From Gammaproteobacteria bacterium (GTDB lineage: Bacteria > Pseudomonadota > Gammaproteobacteria > Pseudomonadales > Halieaceae): a stretch of DNA of 64,000 bases. The DNA is taken from assembly GCA_030426545.1 (NCBI GenBank), contig JAUHYL010000004.1:45426-109425 (forward strand). Reading direction: 5' to 3'. This document shows, one piece after another, positions 8,455 through 16,039 of the stretch. Below the pieces are notes generated by a model. That model ran no database searches. It had not been told where the DNA came from and saw only the letters and a program-made list of their open reading frames with translations. The stretch's first letter is position 1; every line of letters starts with the position of its first letter. A program made the translations under genes and the position numbers.

Positions 8455-9327
8455 ATGCCGTCACTCAATCATCTGCCAAATGACGCAACAGCCGAACAAC
8501 TCATCGACGAGCTTGACACCTTTGGTGCCGTTATCATCGATGAGTTCCTGTCGGCAGAGGTCGTCGACGCCTTCAATGCCGAAATCGATCCTCTGCTCGC
8601 AGCCAGGTCAAACAACCACGCTCACCCCAACGAGGCCATTGAGTTTTTTCATGGCCCACACACGAAGCACCTGACGGGCGTGGCTGGCGTGTCCGCCACC
8701 TTCGTCAACAACGTTCTGCTGCACCCGATATTCAAGACCATTGGCGACCATTTCCTGTTACCCAATTGTGCCGAGTACGTTTTGAACATCGCCCACGTGC
8801 TGGATCGGGGCCCTGGCTCGTCGGACCAGTTGATTCACCGCGATCATGACGTGTGGCCCAGGAAGATGACGTCTACCCTGGGCGGTCACGTTCAGTTCGC
8901 GTCTCTGTTGGCGCTGGGAGAATACACGGCTGAGATGGGCGCAACGCGAATTGTGCCGGGCAGCCATCGCTGGCCTGCAGACCGTGAGCCTGAGCCATCA
9001 GAAATTGCGGTGGCGCAGATGGCGCCCGGTTCCGCGGCCATCTACCTGGGTTCTACACTGCACGGCGCCGGCGCCAATACAACCAACAAGTTGCGACGCG
9101 GCATGCACACGAGTTTTTGCCTGGGCTGGTTGCGTACCGAGGAGAACAGCTACCTGTCTGTGCCGCTGGAGCGTGTCGCCAGCATGCCACGCAGAGCGCA
9201 GGAGTTGCTGGGGTTTGGCGTGCACGATGGCATCGCCAACGGCGAGGGCTTTCTCGGTGCCCTGGACAACCAGGTTCCGGCTGATGTGATTTCGCGCACC
9301 CATGCAGGATCGGCCGCTTCTCGGTAA
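8455..9327 (+). CDS. Phytanoyl-CoA dioxygenase (PhyH) family protein
   Basis: A 290-residue Fe(II)/2-oxoglutarate-dependent oxygenase of the PhyH family, which hydroxylates lipids or small natural products. The iron-binding HxD is in the LIHRDHD segment (about residue 128-134), and the distal His is in STLHGAGANTT; the Arg that would hold 2-oxoglutarate follows in KLRRGMHTSF. The segment GATRIVPGSHRWP is a typical PhyH signature. ATG 8455 is used; a GTG at 8443 overlaps the stop of the lipoprotein gene and would add four residues. It is convergent with the alcohol dehydrogenase gene. Substrate unknown. Confidence 0.88.
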   Translation: MPSLNHLPNDATAEQLIDELDTFGAVIIDEFLSAEVVDAFNAEIDPLLAARSNNHAHPNEAIEFFHGPHTKHLTGVAGVSATFVNNVLLHPIFKTIGDHFLLPNCAEYVLNIAHVLDRGPGSSDQLIHRDHDVWPRKMTSTLGGHVQFASLLALGEYTAEMGATRIVPGSHRWPADREPEPSEIAVAQMAPGSAAIYLGSTLHGAGANTTNKLRRGMHTSFCLGWLRTEENSYLSVPLERVASMPRRAQELLGFGVHDGIANGEGFLGALDNQVPADVISRTHAGSAASR

Positions 9328-9382
9328 CAGCAGTCTCGGGCTGCAATTCGTCAGGGCCGGTACGTGCCGGAACGTTCTACGA

Positions 9383-11518
9383 CTACCTGGCTTGCCCGGC
9401 TGCCTGTTGCTGCTCGTACAGCCGGTTTGCTTCCAGTAAAACGTACTGACGAATGGCTTCAGCCTCGCCTTCATCGATGAAGCGTTCAAAGCCGACCATG
9501 CCAACAGGGCTGAGCACGCCACCGCGTACAATCTCCTGCCAGATGTCATGTACCGCAGTGGCTGAATAGCGCAGATCGGGTGTCAGGCCGCCCGTGCGCA
9601 TACCGTCACCGTGGCAGTAACTGCAGTGACGCTGGTACATCACCTTACCGAGCGCTATCGCGTCTTCCCGGCCCGTGACCGGCGGTGGTTTCTTCAGCAC
9701 GCGCTCACGGGGAGGCACCGGCGGCAGCTTTGCCTTGCCGTCCAGTTTGTAGACCAGCACTCGCGACAGGTTGGGAACGTTCCAGCCGTGCACGATAGCC
9801 CCGGCCTCGGAGGCCGCTCCGCCGCCGAACCCGACGGCAGCTGCAAGGTACTGCACGCCATCGATCGCGTAGGTAATCGGTGCCGCCATGGCGGCAGTCT
9901 GCACGTCGGTGGACCATAACACTTCGCCCGTAGCGGCGTTGAAGGCACGCAACTCAGTTTCTGCGCTGCCCTGGAACACCAGATTACCGGCAGTACTCAG
10001 TACGCCACCGCCACTGGGGCGCCCCGTTTCGCTTTCCCACTTCGCTTCCTGTTGCAGCGGATCCCAGGCCAGCAACTTGCCGGTGTAGACCTGATCCATG
10101 AGCGCATTGATATTCGGCACATCCGGCAGTGCATTGCCCATCCGATCAAACCCCACGTTCCAGTATCCCTGGCCGGGCTTGCGGTCGAGATCGCGCGTCG
10201 GTTCCAGGAACGTGATGGGTATGTGCATTGTCGGGATATAAACCAGCCCGGTGCCGGGGTGATAAGACATGGGTTGCCAGTTGTGCGCGCCGGCGTTACT
10301 GGGCAGGCTGACGTTCTTGCCGTCAAATACCCGCGCATTGGGGGTCTCAATCGGGCGACCGGTTTTCAAGTCGACGGCCGTCGCCCAGGTAGTAACCGCA
10401 AACGGTTCAGCGGAAAGCAACTCGCCACTGGTGCGGTCCAGCACGTAGAAAAAACCGTTCTTCGGCGCCTGCATAATGACCTTGCGCAACTGGCCACCGA
10501 TTTCGAGGTCGGCCAGTATCATGTGCTGCGTGGCGGTGAAGTCCCAGGTCTCGCCGGGTGTTGTCTGGTAGTGCCAGACGTATTCGCCCGTTTTGCCGCG
10601 CAGCGCCACGATGGAAGTGAGAAACAGGTTGTCGCCACCCTCGGGGCTACGCATCTTCTGATTCCATGGTGAGCCATTGCCCACGCCGATGTACAGCAGG
10701 TCGAGTTGCGGGTCGTAGACCATTGAATCCCAGACCGTGCCACCGCCGCCCCACTCCCACCACTGCCCGCTCCAGGTCTCGGCTGCGGTTTTCATGAGGT
10801 CAGATTCAAAACCATCTTTGGGGTTGCCCGGAACCGTGTAAAAACGCCAGGCTTGCTTGCCGGTAGCGATAGCGTAGGCGGTGACGTAGCCGCGCACACC
10901 CAACTCTGCACCGCCATTGCCAATCACTACCTTGTCAGCGACGATTCGCGGCGCGCCGGTGATGGTATAGGATTGATTGCGATCGGTTGTTTGCACCTCC
11001 CAAACCACTTTGCCGTCACTGGCTTGCAGCGCGACGAGACGGCCGTCGTAGGTGCCCACGATAACCTTGCCATCCGCATAGGCAACGCCGCGATTAACCG
11101 CGTCGCAGCAGCCCTTGGCGAGGAAAGCGCGATCCACTTCCGGGTTGTAGAACCAGCGCAATTCGCCGGTTCTGGCATCCAGTGCATACACCATCGACCA
11201 ACTGCCAGTGACATACAGCGTGCCATCGACCATCAGCGGGGTTGCCTCAACGCCTCGCCGTGTGTACAGGTCGAAATACCACGCCAGTCCGAGCTTCCTC
11301 ACATTGTCGCTGTTAATCTGGCGCAGTTTGGAGTGGCGTTGTTCGCCGACGTCGAGGCCATGCAGGCGCCACTCGCTATCCGGCGCAGGAGGTGATGCTG
11401 TCGACTCGTCGGCAACAGCGGTTTGATTAGTCGTCAGCAGAAGCAGCAGGCCAAACAAACTGGCCAGCATCGTGCATAAACGCATTCGCTGCTGCCTGCG
11501 GTTGCACCTGTCGGTCAT
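9383..11518 (-). CDS. PQQ-dependent alcohol dehydrogenase, quinohaemoprotein type
   Basis: A 711-residue periplasmic enzyme that oxidises alcohols with pyrroloquinoline quinone and passes electrons through its own haem c. Residues 1-36 are a signal peptide. The beta-propeller has the vicinal cysteine pair CC at 137-138 in KGCCDAVNRG, family segments GNGGAELGVRG and GVGNGSPWN (likely Ca2+/PQQ ligands), and WDFTATQ with the probable catalytic Asp. The C-terminal cytochrome domain has CSYCH at 632-636 and an axial Met candidate in GMVGFE. The start at ATG 11518 has a GGAG upstream; the frame runs to 11560. It sits 55 bp after the outer-membrane barrel gene on the same strand. No PQQ synthesis genes are in the window. 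Confidence 0.93.
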   Translation of the reverse strand: MTDRCNRRQQRMRLCTMLASLFGLLLLLTTNQTAVADESTASPPAPDSEWRLHGLDVGEQRHSKLRQINSDNVRKLGLAWYFDLYTRRGVEATPLMVDGTLYVTGSWSMVYALDARTGELRWFYNPEVDRAFLAKGCCDAVNRGVAYADGKVIVGTYDGRLVALQASDGKVVWEVQTTDRNQSYTITGAPRIVADKVVIGNGGAELGVRGYVTAYAIATGKQAWRFYTVPGNPKDGFESDLMKTAAETWSGQWWEWGGGGTVWDSMVYDPQLDLLYIGVGNGSPWNQKMRSPEGGDNLFLTSIVALRGKTGEYVWHYQTTPGETWDFTATQHMILADLEIGGQLRKVIMQAPKNGFFYVLDRTSGELLSAEPFAVTTWATAVDLKTGRPIETPNARVFDGKNVSLPSNAGAHNWQPMSYHPGTGLVYIPTMHIPITFLEPTRDLDRKPGQGYWNVGFDRMGNALPDVPNINALMDQVYTGKLLAWDPLQQEAKWESETGRPSGGGVLSTAGNLVFQGSAETELRAFNAATGEVLWSTDVQTAAMAAPITYAIDGVQYLAAAVGFGGGAASEAGAIVHGWNVPNLSRVLVYKLDGKAKLPPVPPRERVLKKPPPVTGREDAIALGKVMYQRHCSYCHGDGMRTGGLTPDLRYSATAVHDIWQEIVRGGVLSPVGMVGFERFIDEGEAEAIRQYVLLEANRLYEQQQAAGQAR

Positions 11519-11573
11519 TGCGCAATCTCCGCGTGAAAGGTCCGGGTGGCAGGTTCGCATACCCGCTGCCAGG

Positions 11574-12374
11574 CTATTGTGGGAACATAAACTGAACTTG
11601 CGCTCGAAGGCTCCAATCGCCTAACGCGCGCGGCGCCTCCGCATAATAGAACGCCTGCACATTCACGTTCAGCGGCACGCTGCCCAGGCGCACTATCTTG
11701 CCCGCACCACCGCCGACGGGCACAGTGTACCTGTCGTCACTGTCTGCCTCCCAGTTAGCCGTCATGATCGGCGCAGAAGTCAGATACCAACCATCGTCAA
11801 AGTTGTAGTTAACAAAGTACTGCCAGGTAAACAGGTTGATGTCCGTATCGCCGCCAAAATCCCAGACATTGCTGAACAAACTCCCCACCACCCAGCGGCC
11901 TGGCATGGCCAGCGCCACCACGGAAGCACCACCGCCCCACTCTCCCGCGCCCAGTCGATCGTCGGTCGAGGTGGGTATCAAAAGTACCGGCCCCGCCCCC
12001 CAGGTGATCGATCCGCTGTCTGCAGGCGAGATGAAGGCACTGAAGGACGTATCGCCGAGGCCATTTTTCCTGTCCTGTCCGGGCACCGTACCCGGCTGGG
12101 ACACGATGGGCAGGATGGTACGCGTTATCAGGTTGTAGTCGTCATTCAGATTCACCGGGACAACCGGCTGCACATTGGTGATGCTGCGGTAATCGTCGTC
12201 GGGTCCGAACTGCAGGTCTGCATTGTGCTGGATAGGGAGGCTGACAAGGTCTGCAACGGGGTTTTGTGAGGCCTTGGCCAACGAACTGTCATCGGCAGCG
12301 AGAGCCGGCGTTGCAAGGGCGAGCAGGCAGGCTACTACAATGGCGGTGAGGCCGCGGCGTTTGTTCATGGTCAT
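11574..12374 (-). CDS. Outer-membrane beta-barrel protein (phenol-degradation MetA-like transporter type)
   Basis: A 266-residue exported protein with a signal peptide cut after about residue 26 (ATPALAADD). The mature part alternates polar and aromatic residues in repeated strands and ends in FMFPQ, as expected of a small outer-membrane barrel. Sequence style and length fit the family annotated as transporter or MetA-pathway of phenol degradation, thought to help hydrophobic compounds cross the outer membrane. It lies between the E2 gene (171 bp upstream) and the PQQ alcohol dehydrogenase (55 bp downstream), which suggests it serves the same substrate. Confidence 0.75.
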   Translation of the reverse strand: MTMNKRRGLTAIVVACLLALATPALAADDSSLAKASQNPVADLVSLPIQHNADLQFGPDDDYRSITNVQPVVPVNLNDDYNLITRTILPIVSQPGTVPGQDRKNGLGDTSFSAFISPADSGSITWGAGPVLLIPTSTDDRLGAGEWGGGASVVALAMPGRWVVGSLFSNVWDFGGDTDINLFTWQYFVNYNFDDGWYLTSAPIMTANWEADSDDRYTVPVGGGAGKIVRLGSVPLNVNVQAFYYAEAPRALGDWSLRAQVQFMFPQ

Positions 12375-12545
12375 CCCTCGTTATGGCGACAGCGGCAAAT
12401 GCTTGTTCGCATCACCCTTCCGGCGGTTGCCCGACGCGTTGTCTGCCTGAAACTGCATGCCTGCGATTACACGCCCGAGTCTACGGCAATGCCTGCCGCA
12501 AATTCCAGCGTCGGGAGGGGATTATTCGTGGGGTTATGCGGCGCG

Positions 12546-13715
12546 CTAACCCAGCGCGCCAATCTCCTCACCCAGAACCTTCAGGAACTGGGCGCCAACC
12601 GCGCCATCAATGACACGGTGGTCACAGGAGAGTGTTGCGCTGACCATGGTGGCCACAGTCTGCTCTCCGTCCCGCACCACCACACGCGGCTCACCCTTTC
12701 CCAGTGCGAGAATGGCGCCCATGGGCGGATTGACAATGGCCGTGAAATTGCTGACCCCGAACATGCCGAGGTTGGACACCGTGAACGAGCCGCCAGTGAT
12801 ATCTTCTTTCGCAAGCTTGCCCGCCCTGGTTTTCTCAGCGAACGCTGCTATCGCGACAGCGATTTCAGCGGGTGACAGCGTTTGTGCCTTGCGCAAAGTG
12901 GCCGGGTACAAACCGTCATCCGTTGCAATGGCCACCGAAATGTTGGCATCACGAAACTGGTGCACATCGTCTCCCACCAGATTGACGTTGACGCGCGGCT
13001 CCTTGATCAGCGCCTGGGCAACACACCACACGATCAGGTCATTCACTGACACCCTGGTGTCACCGGCTGCGTTCAGTGCCTCGCGATGGGCGAGCAGCCC
13101 GTCCAGTTCAAAATCCACAGTCAGGTAGAAGTGTGGGATCTGTTGCTTCGCTTCAGTGAGGCGTTTGGCGATTGTCTTGCGTGTGGGGCTGAGCGGAATG
13201 ATCTCAACATCGTCTGCGGTGGCCGTAATGTCGCTGCCGGCCGCGCGCACGTCGTCTTCGGTGATGCGTCCGCGACGTCCGGTTCCAGTGACGGCATTCA
13301 GGTCTACGCCCAGTTCCTGGGCCAGTTTGCGCACTGACGGACTGGAGCGCTTGTTGGCATCGGTGGCACCGGCAGTCGTCGCGGTTGGCGCCTCAGCTGC
13401 TTCGGGCTGCTGCTCGGCCGGTGTGCCGGCGAAGCTCGCAATAAACTCATCGATCGCGGTGTCGTCCACTTCCGCGGCGGCAATCACGCCCAACAGGGCA
13501 CCCACCGGGTGAGCATCGCCCTCCTCGGCCAGAATGCGCCGCAGCACTCCGTCCACGGGAGAATCCCAGACGTTGACGATTTTGTCTGATTCCATTTCGA
13601 ACACTTCGTCGCCCTTGGCAACGCTGTCACCGGGCGCCTTGTTCCAGGCGGTAATGGTGCCTTCCACCATTTCGATGCCCCACTTGGGCACTGCAATCGG
13701 GTAAATATCGCTCAT
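12546..13715 (-). CDS. 2-oxo-acid dehydrogenase E2 (dihydrolipoyl acyltransferase)
   Basis: The 389-residue E2 core of a 2-oxo-acid dehydrogenase complex transfers the acyl group from the lipoyl arm to CoA. The lipoyl domain (1-80) carries the modified Lys45 in EMESDKIV. The linker is Ala/Pro/Thr-rich, the peripheral-subunit-binding domain is at about 124-160 (SPSVRKLAQELGV...GRRGRITEDDV), and the catalytic domain ends with SCDHRVIDG at about 363-371, whose His and Asp are the active-site pair. It starts 12 bp after the E1beta stop. No E3 gene is present here, so the complex must use an E3 encoded elsewhere. Acetoin-type or branched-chain/pyruvate-type specificity cannot be read from sequence alone. 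Confidence 0.93.
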   Translation of the reverse strand: MSDIYPIAVPKWGIEMVEGTITAWNKAPGDSVAKGDEVFEMESDKIVNVWDSPVDGVLRRILAEEGDAHPVGALLGVIAAAEVDDTAIDEFIASFAGTPAEQQPEAAEAPTATTAGATDANKRSSPSVRKLAQELGVDLNAVTGTGRRGRITEDDVRAAGSDITATADDVEIIPLSPTRKTIAKRLTEAKQQIPHFYLTVDFELDGLLAHREALNAAGDTRVSVNDLIVWCVAQALIKEPRVNVNLVGDDVHQFRDANISVAIATDDGLYPATLRKAQTLSPAEIAVAIAAFAEKTRAGKLAKEDITGGSFTVSNLGMFGVSNFTAIVNPPMGAILALGKGEPRVVVRDGEQTVATMVSATLSCDHRVIDGAVGAQFLKVLGEEIGALG

Positions 13716-13727
13716 CGTTAACAGGCG

Positions 13728-14735
13728 CTAGGCCATGACCTCCTGGATGCTTGCCTTGACCTTGTTGACGTCAGGAATGTAGGCCGCTTCCAGTTCCGGC
13801 GAGAACGGCGTGGGACTGTGCGGTGCGCTGACCATCTGCACGGGCGCCTTCAGGGCGCTGAACGCCTTGCTCGCCACCAGTGCGGCGATATCAGCGGTCA
13901 GCCCGCAGCGTGGCGGTGATTCATCCACGACCACCAGGCGGCCGGTGGCCTCTACGCTCTCCAGTATCGCAGCCTCATCCAGGGGCGAACTGGTGCGCGG
14001 GTCAATCAGGTCGCAGCTGATGCCGTCGCTTTCCAGCGCGTCGATGGCAGCGGCGGCGCGGTTCACCATCTGGCCGAAGGCGACTACCGTTACATCGTCG
14101 CCCTCGCGCACGAACGCGGCCTCGCCGAAAGGGATGGTGTACGCTTCGTCCGGAACCTCGCAGGCCTCCTGGTAGAGCGCCTTGGGCTCAAAGAACAGTA
14201 CGGGATCATCATCCTGGATGGCCTGCAACAGCAGCCCCTTGGCATCGTAGGCATTGGAGGGAATGACCACTTTGAGACCAGGGAAGGAGGTCATTACCTG
14301 GTACATGGACTGACTGTGCTGGCCGGCCGCGGAAAAGCCGCCACCCGAGGCAAAGCGGATCACCGCCGGACATTTGCTCTTGCCGCCGAACATATAGCGG
14401 AATTTGCCCATCTGGTTGACGATTTGATCCATGCACACGCCGACGAAGTCAGCGAACATGATCTCGGCCACCGGCCGCATGCCAACCAGCGCTGCGCCGG
14501 AAGCGGCGCCCACGATAGCGGACTCAGAAATGGGTGTGTCGATACAGCGGTCGGGGCCGAATTTCTTATACAGACCGCTGGTGACCCCAAACACTCCCCC
14601 TACCTCTCCGACCTTGCCGCTGGGACTGCCGTTACAGCCGGCCACGTCTTCACCGATGACGAACACTGAATCATCGGCCTCCATCGCCTGGTGAAGGGCT
14701 TCGTTAATCGCATCGCGCATGGTTTTCTCTGGCAT
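13728..14735 (-). CDS. 2-oxo-acid dehydrogenase E1 component, beta subunit
   Basis: The 335-residue beta subunit pairs with the alpha subunit to decarboxylate a 2-oxo acid (or cleave acetoin) using thiamine diphosphate. The family pattern is complete: GEDVAGCNG near residue 28, DTPISESAIVGAASGAAL with the Glu that activates thiamine, a central FADFVGVCMDQIVNQ, and the C-terminal transketolase domain with DLIDPRTSSPLD and VDESPPRCG. A Shine-Dalgarno AGGAGA overlaps the E1alpha stop codon, so translation of the two subunits is probably coupled. Confidence 0.94.
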   Translation of the reverse strand: MPEKTMRDAINEALHQAMEADDSVFVIGEDVAGCNGSPSGKVGEVGGVFGVTSGLYKKFGPDRCIDTPISESAIVGAASGAALVGMRPVAEIMFADFVGVCMDQIVNQMGKFRYMFGGKSKCPAVIRFASGGGFSAAGQHSQSMYQVMTSFPGLKVVIPSNAYDAKGLLLQAIQDDDPVLFFEPKALYQEACEVPDEAYTIPFGEAAFVREGDDVTVVAFGQMVNRAAAAIDALESDGISCDLIDPRTSSPLDEAAILESVEATGRLVVVDESPPRCGLTADIAALVASKAFSALKAPVQMVSAPHSPTPFSPELEAAYIPDVNKVKASIQEVMA

Positions 14736-14746
14736 AACGGTTTCTC

Positions 14747-15730
14747 CTATGCGCTGCCGGCGGAATAGTTAATGTAGACGTCGCTGGTGACCTGATCCGG
14801 CGTGGGCCGCGGCGCCGCTTTCGCCTCCGTGACTGACTGCTCAATCAACGCCATGACTTCTGCGTCGATGGCGTCCAGTTCCTCCTGGGAAACGTCGCCG
14901 GATTCTGCCATGGAGGCGCGGAAATTCTTGAGACAGCAGGAGTTCTCCCGCAGATCGTCCAGTTCGCCATCCGCGCGGTAGTACTGCGGATCGCCGACAA
15001 AGTGCCCGTGAAAGCGACCGGTCTCGGCGAATACGCCGGCCGGTCCATTGCCGCCCCGCGCATGTTCAATCGCCTTGGCAGCCGCTTCATAGACAGAGAA
15101 AAAATCGGCGCCATCGGCCACGAATACCGGAAATCCGAAGCTCTCTGTGCGCGCCTTCAGGTCGTCGCAACCCACCGCATAGCTGATATTGGTGTGTTCG
15201 GAGTAGTAGTTGTTCTCGATCACGAATACAGCCGGCACCTTGAGCACAACGGCGAGGTTCATCGCTTCGAAACAGGTGCCCTGGTTCACTGAGCCATCAC
15301 CGGAAAAAGAAACCGCGACGCGGCCATTTTTGCGAATCTTCGCAGCCAGCGCTGCGCCCACCGAAATGGGTGGGCCGCCGGCGACAATACCGTTGGCACC
15401 GAGAATGCCCTTCTCCATATCGGCCACGTGCATGGAACCGCCCTTGCCCTTGCACAGCCCTTCCGACGAACCGAACAGCTCTTTCATCATGCCGATCACG
15501 TCGGCGCCCTTGGCGATGCAGTGCCCGTGGCCGCGATGGGTCGATATGATGGTGTCTTCGTCGCCCAGGTTTTCACAGACGCCGACGGCGTTTGCTTCCT
15601 GCCCGGTATAAAGGTGGGTGAAGCCGGCTATCTGGCCGTTCATGATCTCCGCGTGGGCGCGCTCCTCGAACTCGCGGATGGTCTTCATCTGGCGGTAGGC
15701 CCGCAACAGTTTTTCCTTGGGTAAACTCAC
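14747..15730 (-). CDS. 2-oxo-acid dehydrogenase E1 component, alpha subunit
   Basis: The 327-residue alpha subunit binds thiamine diphosphate through GDGSVNQG (about 144-151) followed by the ENNYYSEHTN end of the motif. HRGHGHCIAKGAD near residue 66 and KGKGGSMHVAD near 95 are standard for pyruvate/acetoin/branched-chain E1alpha. The start is GTG at 15730 with AAGGAG eight bases upstream. It is the first gene of a minus-strand run E1alpha-E1beta-E2-barrel-PQQ dehydrogenase and is divergent from the TonB receptor. The GGSMHVAD form resembles AcoA-type proteins, but acetoin as substrate is only a guess. Confidence 0.93.
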   Translation of the reverse strand: MSLPKEKLLRAYRQMKTIREFEERAHAEIMNGQIAGFTHLYTGQEANAVGVCENLGDEDTIISTHRGHGHCIAKGADVIGMMKELFGSSEGLCKGKGGSMHVADMEKGILGANGIVAGGPPISVGAALAAKIRKNGRVAVSFSGDGSVNQGTCFEAMNLAVVLKVPAVFVIENNYYSEHTNISYAVGCDDLKARTESFGFPVFVADGADFFSVYEAAAKAIEHARGGNGPAGVFAETGRFHGHFVGDPQYYRADGELDDLRENSCCLKNFRASMAESGDVSQEELDAIDAEVMALIEQSVTEAKAAPRPTPDQVTSDVYINYSAGSA

Positions 15731-16039
15731 GGTTCGACTCCTTATTCGGCGGCGATTGCGACAGCGGCTGCGGCAGTGTGTGGGCAGACCTTGCTAAACG
15801 CAATCGAAAGACAGCCACTGTGCCAATCCGAGTGAATATAGGGGAATTTTCAGCCAAAAACAATCAGGATTGCTTGTTTTTTCGAAAAGCGAAACGCGTG
15901 GTACGCAGGTGCAGCGGGCCAACGGATTGTACCGCCCCTGCCCGACAAAATTGTCTCCCCAATTTGCACCGTTGCTGCATAGTCAATCTCAGGAAAGACG
16001 GTTCATAATGACGGAATAATAAGTATTCGAGGAATTGCC
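15731..16039. other. Divergent control region of E1alpha operon and TonB receptor
   Basis: 309 bp with no gene. It contains a small palindrome CAATCAGGATTG inside an A/T-rich stretch around 15861-15878, a TTTTCGAAAA palindrome just after it, and a CATAAT (16004-16009) that could be a -10 for the receptor, without a convincing -35. A GAGGAA ribosome site precedes the receptor ATG. The divergent layout suggests both sides answer to one signal. Confidence 0.45.

Noticed and set aside
12546..15730. Naming the E1/E2 genes as acetoin dehydrogenase (acoABC)
   Set aside because: E1alpha has AcoA-like features, but the E2 lacks any acetoin-specific extension, no acoR or acoX is nearby, and closely related complexes use other oxo acids.
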